Both the position numbers and the translations under genes were made by a program. 64,000 nucleotides of DNA, taken from NCBI GenBank assembly GCA_014529385.2, contig CM043944.1:66976895-67040894 (forward strand), read 5' to 3'. Source of the DNA: Adiantum capillus-veneris (lineage: Eukaryota; Streptophyta; Polypodiopsida; Polypodiales; Pteridaceae). Numbering within the stretch: position 1 is the first letter of the stretch; the number at the start of each line of letters is the position of its first letter. Below the pieces are notes generated by a model. That model ran no database searches, was not told where the DNA came from, and worked only from the letters and a program-made list of their open reading frames with translations. Shown in pieces: positions 35,326 to 49,506 of the stretch.

Positions 35326-38300
35326 TATACTAGAGGGTGCCATGGTCAGAATGCATAGAGGAACCAATCATGGAGGTAACACATGCTCCTATACCACTAC
35401 CCAATAGTCCTAGCAACATGGGTTTTCTCCCCTCCTTATGGTTGCATATGCCATGAACATCACTTGCAGCGAAAGTCGTAGACAAAAGTTTTGGGAGTAA
35501 CCCAGTACTAGTTATAAGTGAAGTGAATGGATTGCATGCCACAAGAGACATACATTGCTTTATAAATTGTTAGCAAATGCTAACAACATAGATAATTCTC
35601 ATAGCCAACACTAAATTTTGGAAAGATTCCACTTTTATGAACTTTGGGAATTCTTCCAATTGGGTACCTATAATAAATTAATTTTGATAGACAATTTTTT
35701 AGCTTAGATTGAGGTGCTTGCACTTCCTCTTTGTATCTAGTTTGAGTTAATTTTCTTGTTCCAATCACTTTATAATACCTAATTAATTTTCCAAAGTTAC
35801 TAGCTAAAGTATAAAGGCCAATTTTTGTAAACTTTCATTCTCTTTTAATTAACACTAGGTTGGTAATGGGACACTTTTATGTCTTGAGACACTTTTATGT
35901 CCACATGAGTGACCATTTTCCATGATCTATTACAAGAGCTGGAAACTGAATTTTTGAGTGCTCTATATCCACAAAGTTTGCTTATAATCTGAAAAAACCT
36001 TGGGATTCTTTTAGGCTACCAATTCCACCTCTAACCTCACTTTTGCAAATACTTTTTCAACTTAAATTGTGATCTTGTGCTTTTTTTTTGGCAATTTTTC
36101 AAATTTTTGCAAAAATACCACTCTAAAACTCAACTATGTGAGGTCCAGATTCCTAGTTAGTTAGTATTAGCAATATTCAACATGTATATGTGCATATAAG
36201 GAGAAGAAAACTATCCTTTTGACAGTTACAGCCTAGTTATGAAAAATTTTGGATCTTGTTTTTTTGACAAAATTTGCACTTTCACAAAGTTTTTGGTGGC
36301 TTAAACGAAATCCAAAGTCAAATGTGATTGTGTAGGTGCACTCCATAACCTAGAGCTATTCTTCCTTTAGTTTTGGGGCATCCAATACCCCATATAGCAA
36401 ACAAAACAATGATGGTCAAGATTTTTTATGCAACCAGAATTTGAGTCATTTTGAGTAATTAGCAAGTATAGTCTCTAGTATATTGCTAGTTTGATCATCC
36501 AAGCGCGTTAGATTTGTTTCTTATATCATTATCTAATCCTAGATCCTAAATTTGCCTATATATTTATGTATTTCTAAGGGATTGCAAACGCACTAGGAAA
36601 TTGGAAGCCTACTCATTTTTCTCAAAAGTATTGATATTTGAACTTTAAGCTCAAGAAAGGGTTTTTCAAAAAGGCAACGTATGATTGGAGATTTTAAGAT
36701 TTGTTTGAAACCTTGGAAGGACACTTTTATGTCATGTCAGGTTACTAGCCTAGTGTGGACACCATGAAGTTAGGTTACGAGCCTAGTGTGGACAACATGA
36801 AGTCAACAAGTCTTCTGCAACAAGGTCAACACACTGCATCTTCCAAAGCTTTCTACGTGCACTCTACGTGTCTGTTTGTGTTCATGTATGTTGCTTTGCA
36901 ATCACAAGTGCAAACTCTACATATTACATAAGTATGTTGCAATGTTTCGCTATTTTTGTTGCGCTTGATAAAGTTCATGTTTTTGCATTCTAGAAATTTG
37001 TATTGATGAGGTGCTAGGACAATGGGAGACTCTCAAATTAGAGTTCTTCCCAGGAGAGCATCAATCAAAAACCTTCCTTAGGACTTAGTGACTTGCTAGA
37101 GCCCATAGCAAGACTACATGTTTTACTCTACATTAGGAGCTAGTGATCTACACACTAGCCATTAAATCCAAGGGAAAAGGTATTAAGATGCCAAGCACCA
37201 ATTGTATTATACCTAACTCAGTTAACTTTAAACTCCAGCTAGTCTATCAGTTTGAGAAGCAGCCTGAAGTGCCCATTTATGTTGATCTAATGGATTTTTT
37301 TTCTAGTAAGAATAGACGATATACTAATTGCATTTGAACAATAGCCTGATGTAAACTACCAAGGACATAGGCATGTGGATAGATAAGGCATTGCTTACTA
37401 CAATATGGGTCAAATAGTGGGATTAAAACAAGCTATGTGGACATCCCAAAGGCATGGCCTCTTGCATCACCAACGGAACATACAATCGTAAGGCCATTGA
37501 AAACTTTGTTAATGCCAACGGTGACACTACAACACTAGTATATTGGATATTGATCAATGATATGGTCCAATTTTTCAATGAGTTAACCATGCTAACGGTC
37601 CTTCACCTAAAGAGAATATGATTTACATCTTTGCATTGATGTTAACTCATGAGGCAGGCCGTCTATATAAACAAGTATGGCCAAAGATTTCAATTGATTG
37701 AAGCAAGTCAATCATGAGGATTGACCTACACAGGAATCCAGTCATAGATCAGTCTATTCCCATCGAGTGCTCCTATTGTCAACCAAGACCCAAGAGCTTT
37801 GAAATCATAGTTTAGAGGTTCTAAAACTTCTTATGGATTAAGAGTTGTAGAACCTATCTCCAGAGTAGAGACTATACGAACCCCAAAAGAAGTCAATTCA
37901 ATTTTGGCAGTGATAAGGTAATATGGGATTGCTTTAGGGCCAAAAGTTCCATGACTTACACTAACAATATTGCTTGATGAGCCATTAGTCTCTAGATATG
38001 TGCATGAGTATGTGAGAAGGGTTAGATCCTCACAATTGCAGAAGTAGGTTAGGTAATCTTTCTTGGGATCTTCCATAATTTCTTCATATACACAAGCACA
38101 TAGCTAATTTCAGGCAAGTAATAAGAACTGAGAAAGTGCATGACTATCATACTTAATTTGAAGAATTTGGGATGGCCTTAGATTACAAACTTCTATGTGG
38201 GTACAATCACTCAAAATTGATCAGTTTGATGATCTTAATCAATTTCTAGAATAATTCATTGAAGAATTCATCTAGAGAGAAATAAAGCACAAAATTTTCT

Positions 38301-38379
38301 CCCTTATCAACACCTTTAAGCAGTAAGAAAAGAAAATGTTATGATTAACAAAAGATGGATGCTCAATCTAGATAGAAAA
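35326..38379. other. No gene recognised; 3-kb AT-rich stretch
   Basis: Mostly AT-rich, without long open frames. A 43-bp near-tandem repeat lies at about 36740-36803 (CCTAGTGTGGACA.CATGAAG twice). From about 37140 to 37800 the plus strand has short patches that read like decayed coding sequence (for example VPIYVDLMDFFSS, and LTHEAGRLYKQVW near 37640), but no family is recognised. A minus-strand frame at 37831-38076 (81 codons) likewise has no recognisable motif. Confidence 0.45.
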
Positions 38380-38740
38380 CAATGGCACTTCAAGTTTACA
38401 TCGATTGGAATCAAGGATTCCTAGCTAAATACTCTATCCTCCTATGTCGAATGCTTCACAAAGCTATTTCAATAAGGAAAAGAATGGTGGACACGAGGTT
38501 AGGAGATGGCATGTAGTAGAAATATTGAGGATATCTTGCACCTTTTTCTCAACTGCCCAACTAGTAGGACAATTCTTCACCCCTTGGTCAAGGCCTTTGG
38601 TTTGTGTCTCGAGCTGGAAATAGCTTATAATACAAAATTCCATTAAAGCTTTCTCAGAGGTGTGGAATAAAGTTAGAGAAAAATTCCTATGGATCATCTG
38701 GAAGGAAAGGAACAGTATGCTATTTAACAAGGTTTACCAG
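38380..38740 (+). pseudogene. LINE ORF2 C-terminal fragment (zf-RVT region)
   Basis: Read with frame changes, the plus strand gives LLCRMLHKAISIRKRM, then EDILHLFLNCPTSR, then VREKFLWIIWKERNSMLF. This order matches the zinc-binding region after the reverse transcriptase of plant L1-type LINEs (W-rich strand, H..F..C, then W..WKERN). The RT core is missing and at least two frame changes and in-frame stops are present, so it is an old, 5'-truncated remnant. Confidence 0.7.
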
Positions 38741-39027
38741 ACATCTGTTGTCTCATGTCAACTTGTAGGTTAACCAACTTTAGCTAGATCAGTGCAGATA
38801 TTGTTGTATAGCTTGATGAGCTACCCCAAGGTCAAGAATACCCTTACACGATGTAGGTTTGCCTTTTCTCTAACTTAATATATCTATCGTTGTTTATTGG
38901 GAGAAAAAAGGAAGGTTGGATCAGCCGGAGGAGAACCAGGAAAGAGACACGGCCAAGCCACTTTTAGTTCCATGGTCGCAATCCATTCCAAGCTGAATTC
39001 CCACAATTGAAAGAGCTCTTGGAGCTC

Positions 39028-40564
<1,537 letters not shown>

Positions 40565-40636
<72 letters not shown>
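40565..40636. repeat. (GA)n microsatellite
   Basis: About 35 GA dinucleotides with one interruption near 40610. Confidence 0.95.
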
Positions 40637-40639
40637 TCT

Positions 40640-43173
40640 TACTCGTGAGACATACACAAGATTTTTTTGACACATTCCTACTAAAAGACCGTTGTGGACT
40701 ATGACACCATCATGAGCATTGCATGAAGGGACCACATACCTAGTTAGCTAAAGTTGGGGCTAGGGGATTGTTGACAACCCCTTGGATCTAGCTGGGTATG
40801 TCATAGCTCAACAACAGAAAGAAAACATTGGGACAAAGGCTATTTTACTCACATGGAAAAATGTTGGAAAACATTTTGTGATAGCAATAGAATAGCACAT
40901 CGAGTAGGAAGGGCTCTTTGCAAACAAATTATTGCTAGGCAGCAAGCTCTTTCTCTCAAATGAAGCAAACAAAGGACTCCTATTGAAATCACCCTTATCT
41001 AGAGCTAGCACTACACACTTGCTCAAACTAGATTTCCATGCCGTTAGAAATTGGTAGTAAAGAGAACAACATCAAAGGTGAGCAAAACACAATGTGTGTC
41101 AAAGCAACTTTTGAAATTAGAGGGAGAGGCCTTGATCATCCTAGGAATGGAGTAGTACTTAGACAATGTAGCACACCGCCATTGCCAAGGGGGTATCCCT
41201 TTGAACCTAATGGAGAGAAGATGTAGGAACATTCGAGGACATGAATACATGTAAGTACTTCCAAGAGCCAAGAGGTAGTTCTTCAACGTTAATACATCTA
41301 ATTCCTTACAAGAGCCAAGAAGTAGCTCTTTAGGTGACAAAGATTAAAAAAGTTGAGGGTGGATATCCTTGTATACAGTAATTTTTTTAATTTGGGTAGT
41401 CCTTTCCCAACTCCTTGGGACATTTTTGTTGTAATCTTGTTATGTTAATTCATTACACTTTTCTCCAAATATAGAGCGAATAGTTGTTTTGCTATTAAAT
41501 TCTTGACAATTAAGTGATCGGTCTTTAAAAGCTTGACCAAAACATTGTTTGAAGATTATGCTAAATAAAATTACGTGTGAAAAATTCCTTGTTGTCTCTA
41601 ACTACTATAGCCCAACTTCTAGAAACCCATTGACTTCTAAATATAAAGTATCACCGTGCCTCAGCCTCAGGGCCCCTTCCCTATTGTGGGTCCCCCCTTC
41701 CTTCCCTTCCGCCTTGCAAGACGAAGCGGACAACGCACCCGCCACCCATCCTCCATCCTCTCTCTTGTTGCTTTAGAGAAGTGTTGATCTTTTTTCTCTT
41801 TGCCCTAAGTGTTGATCAATCCCGTCTACAACCGCAGCTATATATAAATATAAGCTCGATATGTAGTCCTCCCTCGTATTAGCTCATAATGGTGTTGGAA
41901 TCCACAACATGCAAATTTTTGTGGGGATGTGTTCAAAACTTCTTGTGAATTAAATCAAAGCCCTTGAGACTTTGACAAACACACAAGTCATGTTGATTAA
42001 GCTGCAACCGACAATGCTGCTCCTGTACTACTTGCACCAATATCACAGCTTTTGCAGTCCCAAGCTTTGTAATCCATAGCTCCCATAGGGGTAGCATTGC
42101 CACTATTACCATTCCCTACCATATTCATGAGCATTGAAACCATTGAAAAAATATTGAAAAGCAATCTGCTCGAGTGGAACCACCATAGACACCTCATTCA
42201 AGGCTTACATGTAGTACAAGACAATTGTCTTTGCTTCCTCGCCCTAGGCGTTCTTTGCACATACGCACTCTATCTGAAGAATGCAATGTTGATGTGCCCT
42301 CACAAGGGGCACCACCATTTTTTATTCAATTCACATTTGCATGTAATATGCAACATCACCCTCATCCTCTGCAAGCTACACCTTGTTAACGGCTCTTTCA
42401 TTGGAAGATGATCCAATAGGCACTCATGAGTAAACAGCTAGCAGACATGGCTATTGTATGCACCTAAGGAAGCACCATACAAGTATGTCAAACTTGTGCA
42501 TGTGCATCAAGTGAGAGAGCTGAAAGAGGAGAGAGCAACATTATTTGCATATAGGTCGTAAGGGGCTTGGAGCCCAAGCCAAGGGTAGTCAAATTAGGGC
42601 TTGAGGAACTTAAAGAGGGACAAATCACTAGAAAGTTTAAAAACCATATTACAAAGCCTCATCTCAAGTTGACTCTAGATGCAATGCAGTGATCCCTTAC
42701 ACAACCTTTGAGTTGAGCCATGCAGCCTTTGGTAAAAGCTAAAGTAATAGACATTTGACAAGCCATATTCGAGAAGAAGTTTTTGGCATTCAATTAGTGC
42801 AACAAGCAATTCAACTAGCAACAGACAGAGATGCTTTAGCCCAACGTTCACTCCACATTTTGAGTTTCGTAGTAATATAGAGGAGGAGCAAAACATGTAG
42901 TCAAATTAGAGGTTCTACTCTCTTAGCTACATCCCATGCATCAGGCAAGATCATTATCCTTGAAAAAACATTTGGCGGCTATTCGTTATTTTAACAGAGG
43001 TAATCATCTCCGAATCCTACTTGCTATATCTCAACACACTTCAACATCTCTCTGCACAAATTCATCAATAATTTATCAAGACACAAAGGGGCTCACTAGT
43101 ATTCTTGGTAAAAATGAGCTATGTTGGCCTGCCATGGGAATCAGTGCCCATCCTCTGATAGGCACTTATCTAT
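40640..43173. other. No gene recognised
   Basis: Short frames on both strands, none with a clear motif. The stretch 41640-41770 is C-rich against the background. Part of 42900-43170 could be decayed upstream sequence of the kinase pseudogene that follows, but this cannot be shown. Confidence 0.4.
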
Positions 43174-43998
43174 CTAACTAGGCTATGAAGAGGCGATTGG
43201 GCATGGTGCCTATGCTGTAGTGTATGAAGTCAAATGGTATGGTCAATAATATGGACACACATAATAATTTTATGGGGTAGATGAAAACTATATCGGGAGG
43301 GAAGCAGTTATCCAATCCAGATTGTGGCACCCAAATGTGCTTCAGCTTATCTGTTGCACTTCAAAGCCTTCAAGAAACAAATGCAGCTTTGTGACAGAGT
43401 CGATGGACATGGATTTGAGAAGCATGATAGATAGTCCCTACAACAGTGGCTACAATCTATCGTTTTGTATTTTATAGCTATGGATCTTATGCTTCAAACT
43501 GCTAAGGGGATGGAGTACCTTCATGGTATGCACATCATGCACCGTGATCTCAAGTCACCCAATTTGCTAGTTAACCACCATGTCCACACTGACGATGTTC
43601 AAGATGATGGCCACATGCGAGGGAAGGCGGACTTTGGCATGTCCAAGGTGAGGTATACGAGCACCAATTACACAACTTTGCATGCTAGAACGCCCTACTG
43701 GCAAGCCCTTGAGGTTTTGAAAGTTGAAAGCAAGAAAGAGCTTGAAAGAAAGTACACAATGAAAGCAGATGTTTACAGTTTTGCCATGGTGTGTTATGAA
43801 ATACTCATTGGCAGGATTCCGTTTGATGATGGAAACAAGCTTGAAATGCTTCATAAAAGGTTGCTGAGAGGGGAAAGGTCCATTTTACCAAGAAGTTACC
43901 CTCAATATGCTGGCATCAAAACTAGAAAATATGCCTTCTTTTGCTCAAATTATCCAGACATTGCAACACTTAAAGGGCATTCTACTTATGAGTGTTAG
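43174..43998 (+). pseudogene. Protein kinase pseudogene (Raf/TKL-like)
   Basis: With frame changes the plus strand follows a kinase domain from start to near its end: glycine loop IGHGAYAVVYEV at about 43190, a HPNVLQLICC strand near 43330, then an open frame from 43465. That frame holds TAKGMEYLHG, catalytic HRDLKSPNLLV (near 43540), ADFGMSKV, a degraded activation-segment end (YWQALEVLK instead of a W.APEVL form) and KADVYSFAMVCYEIL. The N-lobe part contains stops and frameshifts and its VAIK-type lysine is not evident. The catalytic Asp and the DFG are kept. Kinases of this type phosphorylate Ser/Thr in plant signalling; this copy looks dead. An alternative is an active gene with unseen introns, which the in-frame stops make unlikely. 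Confidence 0.75.
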
Positions 43999-44040
43999 TC
44001 CATTCTCCTCCTTGGCTCTCATAGACCGATGGTGTTGCCA

Positions 44041-44155
44041 CCATAGAGGATAAGTGAGCAAACCATAGAGGATAAGTGAGCAAACCATAGGTACTCACTT
44101 ATCCTCTATGGTGTTGCCACCATAGAGGATAAGTGAGCAAACCATAGGTACTCAC
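44041..44155. repeat. Short tandem and inverted repeat cluster
   Basis: CCATAGAGGATAAGTGAGCA occurs three times in direct orientation, and once inverted (CTCACTTATCCTCTATGG at about 44092-44110), so hairpins can form. It is unrelated in linker sequence to the large arrays. Confidence 0.8.
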
Positions 44156-44865
44156 TGGGTTTCCACAGTGATCAAGAGGGCTGACAACAAATTCTTTGAC
44201 AATCACATTTGAAATGTCCCAGTACAATTTCATGAAAAGAAAATTGACCACAGGAGTGGCTCATTCTGATGCGAGTATTTGACATTGTGTGCACATGAAT
44301 GCTCTGTTTTCAGATTTTCAACCTATTTCAAAGGATTTACTGTATCGATTCTATTACAATTTTTGCAGCTAAACTACTAGCTTCAGAGGCCTTGATTCAC
44401 AATACATCTGTTGTTTTCGGTGCATAAGAGATTGATACAGCTTTGGCTGGAGCTGTCCTTAGTCCTTATGTCCTCTACAGTGGGGGTCTCCTCTCAACAT
44501 GTGTATGTACCATCGTTTTCCTCTACACTTCCTGTGGACTTTCCAACTATTGCACTGGGGCAACGTTGGGGTGCCGAGAGAGAAGCACAACATCCCGCTC
44601 GCTTGACAGAAATTGGTTGTGACAACCTGTTTAGTACAAGGATAGAATAAGATTCACTTCATTAGGATGTAGATGCAAGGCTTTTGCTCGTTGCATCATG
44701 TTAGAATAAAGCTTTGTCTATTGCCAAACTGAAGCTCTGTTGATGAATGAATGCTTCAATTTAATCTCAAATTATGGGTTTGACATCCTTTGACAAGGCT
44801 CTGGTTTTTTTAGATCTATCAGTTGAAAGCCTCCCACTAGGTATCTGACATGTTACGTATGTAGA

Positions 44866-45498
44866 GCTTGAGCACGCAACGAGGCACTCTGATTGTCCTA
44901 GGACGGGGTGGCACAGGCATTGTCCACAAAGCCATGCTAGTTACTGGGCAAGTTGTGGCTGTTGCTAGCTAGACAATAATTTGGAACCATGCCTGTCAGA
45001 TTTTTTGGCATTGCAAGATTTCTTCTACATGATGATACTCATGTGACCACAGCTCTAGCCAGAGTCATGGGATATATAGCACCAGAGTATGTTGCAACTC
45101 TCAAGTTGGAAACTCCAGCTGACATTTACAGCTTTGGGATTGTGGTATTGGAGCTAGCATGGGGAAAAAGGTACATGGAGTGGAATGCAGAGATTCCTCA
45201 TATTATTGAGTATTTGTGGACACGATACCGGCAGAAGATACCGGCAGAAGAGACTGTTGAATGCAGTACATCAGAGTCGTAGAGAGGAGGGCTACCACTA
45301 TGATGAAGAAGAGTTGCAGCACTTGCTCCTCCATGGCCTTTGGGACTTGCATGCACCCATAGTAACCCAAGAGATTGTCCTGACATTAATTTAGTTGTCC
45401 GGATTTTGTCGAAGCAAGTAGAGGTAGAGGCACCGTTTCTAGTCCACCTAGCTGACTCCATGGGACCATGTCTGGCAGAGTTGCAAGTTGCAACTTAG
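44866..45498 (+). pseudogene. Lectin receptor-like kinase pseudogene (kinase domain pieces)
   Basis: Pieces of a plant L-type lectin receptor kinase-like domain appear in order: glycine loop LGRGGTGIVHKA (about 44905), then, after a deletion of the middle of the domain, ARFLLHDDTHVTTALARV, GYIAPEYVATLKL, ADIYSFGIVVLELAWGKR (open frame 44989-45282), then after frame changes EEELQHLLLHGLW and a tail VVRILSKQVEV..MGPCLAELQ to a stop at 45496-45498. The HRDLK and DFG segments are missing or altered (FFGIARF). No lectin or transmembrane part is seen. It is a degraded, internally deleted pseudogene about 870 bp after another kinase pseudogene on the same strand, from a different kinase subfamily. 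Confidence 0.75.
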
Positions 45499-46369
45499 TT
45501 TTCAGTAGCTTGATAAGTAATCACAGAGTCAGGATTTTCATTGAAAATTTATGAGAAGGCTGACCTTGAGTTTACTTGTGAGCTTGGCTTGGCTTGGCTA
45601 TGTCGGCAACAATTTCTATGCTGCTACATAAATTCAGTGCTCCAAAACTTTGTGTTGTAATTATAATCATCAAAGGATGCTCAAAGAATCCTTTTTCTTT
45701 GACCAAGAGAGTATAGAGTCTAGACGAGTAAATTCTTGGTAGTAGACTAGAGCAAAGTTCATGTTGATAGCTATTTAGCTGTTCAGGATTCCAGGGGACA
45801 GTTTCTAGCTGAGCCTCATCTAAATGTAGCATGTCCAAAATGAAGTTGGATGTGACAAGTTTTTAAACTTCATTTCTTCATTCATGAGCCCAAGCACTCT
45901 CACAAGAAGATTTAGAAATTTTCTCATGTAGGAAAACGGAGTCTTTTCCAGTGTTTTTCATACAATGAATAACATCATGAGCTTCTGCTCGAGAGGTGGG
46001 GGGGCCGGCGGTCCCCTGCCCCCATTCGTACCTAGCTAGGTATGCAGTGCCTCCCTCACAAAAGCTCATGATGTTGAGGTAAGTCACAATGTGGGAGTTA
46101 TTCTGAGAATTTGTCCAAAACTTATTGTGTCTCCATGCCCTTCATCTATAGGGGGTTTCAATTTTCTGAGGGAAAACTATGAGGTGCTGAGCCCTGCCCT
46201 AAATAGGGTGTTCAAATTTTTATTGTCTTGGCTATACTAAATAAAACTATTTTCCCAAGGAACATGACTTACAAGGAACTTTTTTTTTTCTTTTTTCCTT
46301 GATTCATTTCTTGGGAGAGAAGTAGACAAGTGTTATTATTTCTTGCCCTCTCTCTCTCATTTTTTTTTA
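45499..46369. other. No gene seen
   Basis: AT-rich sequence with a short GC-rich patch near 45990-46025. Minus-strand frames of 69-88 codons here show no motif. Confidence 0.45.
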
Positions 46370-46545
46370 AAAAAAAAGTGCTAGTATTCGCCAGCTTGTC
46401 ACAACCACACTTTATTCGGCATCAGGCCGCGACGCGCAGACCATCCCTTGCCCACGTCCAAAGCGTGCCCAAGGGGTATTGAACTCACCCCCTAGGGGAT
46501 GCAAGTCCAATACACTAACCACCTGGGACAACCCACTTGGACGGC
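46370..46545 (-). mobile_element. tRNA-derived SINE
   Basis: On the minus strand the 5' end reads like a tRNA with RNA polymerase III boxes: a box A-like TGGTTAGTGTATTGG near 46510-46530 and a box B-like GAGTTCAATACCCC about 30 bp downstream. A non-tRNA body follows (GGACGTGGGCAAGGGATGG and so on), and it ends in a T-rich/A-rich tail at about 46365-46380. The length of ~170 bp fits a plant SINE. Target duplications were not found. Confidence 0.65.
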
Positions 46546-46779
46546 TCTTGCCCTCTTTTGAGTTTTCAACATAGAATGTCGGAAAGAAATGGTTTTGGCT
46601 ATAAAAGGTTCTTTGACAAGGGAATTAAAGATCAAAAATTTATGTAACCTATCGTAAAGCAAAGGATAAATTATAGAGGTTAGCTAAACGTTAAAATTTT
46701 GCTTTGAATTGAGTGTTGGAGTGGGTATATTGTGTAGAAATACATAGAAACTTGCAAATGGATACAAGTTGTTGGATTT

Positions 46780-47300
46780 ATCTGGAAGGCCAAGTGTGAA
46801 CAGAGTAACAAAGTTTTTCTTTGGAAACTGTTGTTTGGTTTCTTGCCAACCGGTGAGAAGGCAAAAGCGAAAGGCTTAGGGGATAGCAGTTGTGTCAGGT
46901 GCAAACCTGAGTGAGACAATCACTCACCTGTTGCCCTACCATCATTAGAGCTTATACATGTAAAGTCTATAAGTGGGTGTACAGGCATTTGGACACTCCC
47001 TTCTTTAGATGGGATCTTGCCATGGGCTCCAAGTGCCTTGAAAATGAGGATCTCCTAATTAAAGTTTGTATTGTTAGAGCTGCGATTAGGTCTCCCCAAT
47101 CTTTGAGAAATAAAAATTCTTTCAAAACAATATTAAGTGTATAAGTGAAGGGTGAGTTTAGGAAATGAAAAGACACATGAAGGTGGAAAGTTAAAAGATG
47201 AATGAAGGTGGAAAGTCAAAAGATAAATGAAGATAGAAGATGAAAAGTTTATCTGCTCTTTGATTTTTCCTTTAGCATTTTCTTCTAAGTTCTCTTTAGC

Positions 47301-47346
<46 letters not shown>

Positions 47347-47640
47347 GTTGTAATAATCTTTCTTAGGTAATGATGTTGCAAATCTATGTGCTTCATCATT
47401 GCTTGTCGTTACGTGCTATAGATTAACGCATCGTTTTTCTTGTTTTGGAGTGGAATCTTTGAATTAGGAGCACCTTTTAATTTTTTGGAGCCATTAAGAA
47501 TACCTTTTAATCATCATTCGATATTGAGAGCTCTTTGGCAGTCTAGAAATGAGATTCTTTTTGAGAAAAAGATTGAGCCTCTAGACCCTAGTGGGGTACT
47601 AGATACTTGTTGGTGGAAGATCCTCTCTAGAAGAAAGAAG
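46780..47640 (+). pseudogene. LINE ORF2 C-terminal remnant, interrupted
   Basis: The plus strand reads FIWKAKCEQSNKVFLWKLLF, then GEKAKAKGLGDSSCVRCKPE (zinc-binding C..C), both typical of the zf-RVT region after a LINE reverse transcriptase. After a stop, a spacer and a CT microsatellite (47307-47343), 47440-47640 reads ALWQSRNEILFEKKIEPLDP, the W..RNE.LFE motif of the same region. It is broken by stops and is probably an old truncated copy. It ends about 30 bp before a truncated Copia LTR. Confidence 0.65.
47307..47343. repeat. (CT)n microsatellite
   Basis: About 18 CT dinucleotides. Confidence 0.95.
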
Positions 47641-47669
47641 TAGCGAGTCGGTAGTGCGAAGGTTTGGTG

Positions 47670-47810
47670 TGAAGGAGTACGAGCGGAAGTGCGACGCGAG
47701 ACAGAGTGCGAGAAGAAGAGCACGACGATATGGTGAACTCGTTCTACTGTAATGTGTAGAGCATAGTGAGTTCTTATTAGGTTTTTACAAAAGAATATGT
47801 ATACATACGG
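47670..47810 (-). repeat. Truncated Copia LTR (same family as 4146-4337)
   Basis: The reverse complement matches the last ~140 bp of the LTR at 4146-4337 with only scattered differences, including CCTAATAAGAACTCACTATG and CATATCGTCGTGCTCTTCTT. The first ~50 bp of the LTR are missing, and no coding region is attached, so it is a truncated or solo LTR. Confidence 0.9.
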
Positions 47811-47811
47811 A

Positions 47812-48320
47812 TTTTTTTACACCATTGGGATTGCTGAATCTTAATATAGTGCTGGGATAGCAGGTGTAAATACCTACCTGTGTATGTATACCCGAGGCCT
47901 GATACAACTGTAACTATTGAATTGATGCTATCTTAATTTTACCTTGTGGTGATGTATGGACTGTCTGACGAGGCCTTACATTAACTTAAACAAAATAGTT
48001 GAGACCACTATCTCTGGAAATGATACTCAGGACTTGGTTTTTATATATGACCAACCATTTAGATAAACCCACTTGGGAATAGGAAAGTATACCCAAAATT
48101 TATTATACTCATCATAGTTAGAACGGGTTTTTTACACTAGTGGATTGCTAATAACTTAAAGTCGGGCTGGGATAGAAGATGTAAATACCTACTGGGTATG
48201 TATATCCGAGGCCTAATACAATTTACTCGCTTCTAGTCGAAAAAGCCGACTTTGACTTATGGAATTAAGCTATCTAAAGTTACCCATGTGGTGAGGTGGA
48301 TTATCCCGACTGGGCTTTTC
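47812..48320 (+). repeat. Diverged direct repeat pair (~190-bp unit, ~315 bp apart)
   Basis: Unit 1 (about 47812-47970) and unit 2 (about 48127-48320) share TTTTTTACAC, GGATTGCT, GCTGGGATAG, TGTAAATACCTAC, GTATGTATA.CCGAGGCCT and a TGGTGA-G-T-GGA ending. They are old, diverged copies. No coding potential is evident. Confidence 0.75.
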
Positions 48321-49506
48321 ATTTTCTATTCAGTAGTACTAATCTTTACTATGTAAGCGTGGTATGGAGGTCCTTCTTTGCCTCTACTGCATGCCACCGC
48401 TTAGGTTTTGGGGTGTTGTCTGCTATTTTTTGTCTTCCCCGCCTTTTTCCTTGAGTATACGATGCAGAAATGGTGGAATCTCGCCTGTAAGCCCCGATCC
48501 TTGGCTGTGATGGATCCCGAGGTATGTGACTGTGCTGGCATCCTCGTTGTGGCTTACATGTCCAACTCAAGGTGTCGCGTTGTTCTACAGAGGAGCATCA
48601 ATGTATGAATAAGGCTCATAAGGTGAGTACTCATACTCCATAGCTTGCGTGCTCTGTTATCACCTCTCTGCTGATGGTGGCTAGTTCAAAACTTGTGTAT
48701 TTATGTACTTTTGCTGTTGGCTCAACATGCCAAAAAATCAAAGGAAGCCTTGTGGAGCGGCGTCGTCTCCTAATCTACAGGTTAACAGAAATTTGATTTT
48801 TTTGATTCTTGAATATATAAAAAAAGGGAAATCTTTTCTTGCTCTCAAAGACCTAATAAATGGAAAAAACGAGTTAATAGACTTTTTCTTTATTAGAAAT
48901 TTGTTCCGAGACTGTTCTTAATGGGTTTATTAGGAGAAATGTATGTGGTAGTGTAATTACTTAGGACAGATGAAATGGGTTAGCTTGGACTAATGACTTA
49001 TATTGCTGTAAACAAGTATATGTAGCCATGCTCAGGAACCTGGCTCTTCCTGTTATGTGAAAACTCATAAAAACGAGGCGAACTACCAAGTATTTTTTTG
49101 ATGAAGTAATAATCTGGTTCCCGTATAAAGGGGCTGTAAAAACGGTTGTTTTGAGTAAATTTTGTCCTATATACTTTTTTGAAAATGGTAGATTGCCAGG
49201 TATGAATTATTACTATCTTATGGCTGCAAAGGAAAAAGATGATGGTGTGTTATTTAAAGGAAATTGGTTGTGCATATTATACGGTTACTCTAGTAAAATT
49301 GCTACATACTCAATTGGGTAATGTTACTTATGAAAGGGGTACTACATATCTGAAAATAACCAGACCATATTAGGTATTTTGGTAAAAATCTCACATTATG
49401 GGAATCTCCAAATCGACCGAATTCATGTAATTTGGAATTTTCCACTTAAAGTGGGAAAAATTGAGGTGTGTGGCTAGTAAATAAAGTGAAAATCTCATAG
49501 GATTGT
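48321..49506. other. No gene recognised
   Basis: The plus-strand frames at 48408-48608 and 48703-48921 have no known motif. The right part is the 3' flank of gene B' and includes inverted repeats near 49440-49460 (TTTTCCACTT..AAGTGGGAAAA on the plus strand). Confidence 0.4.
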
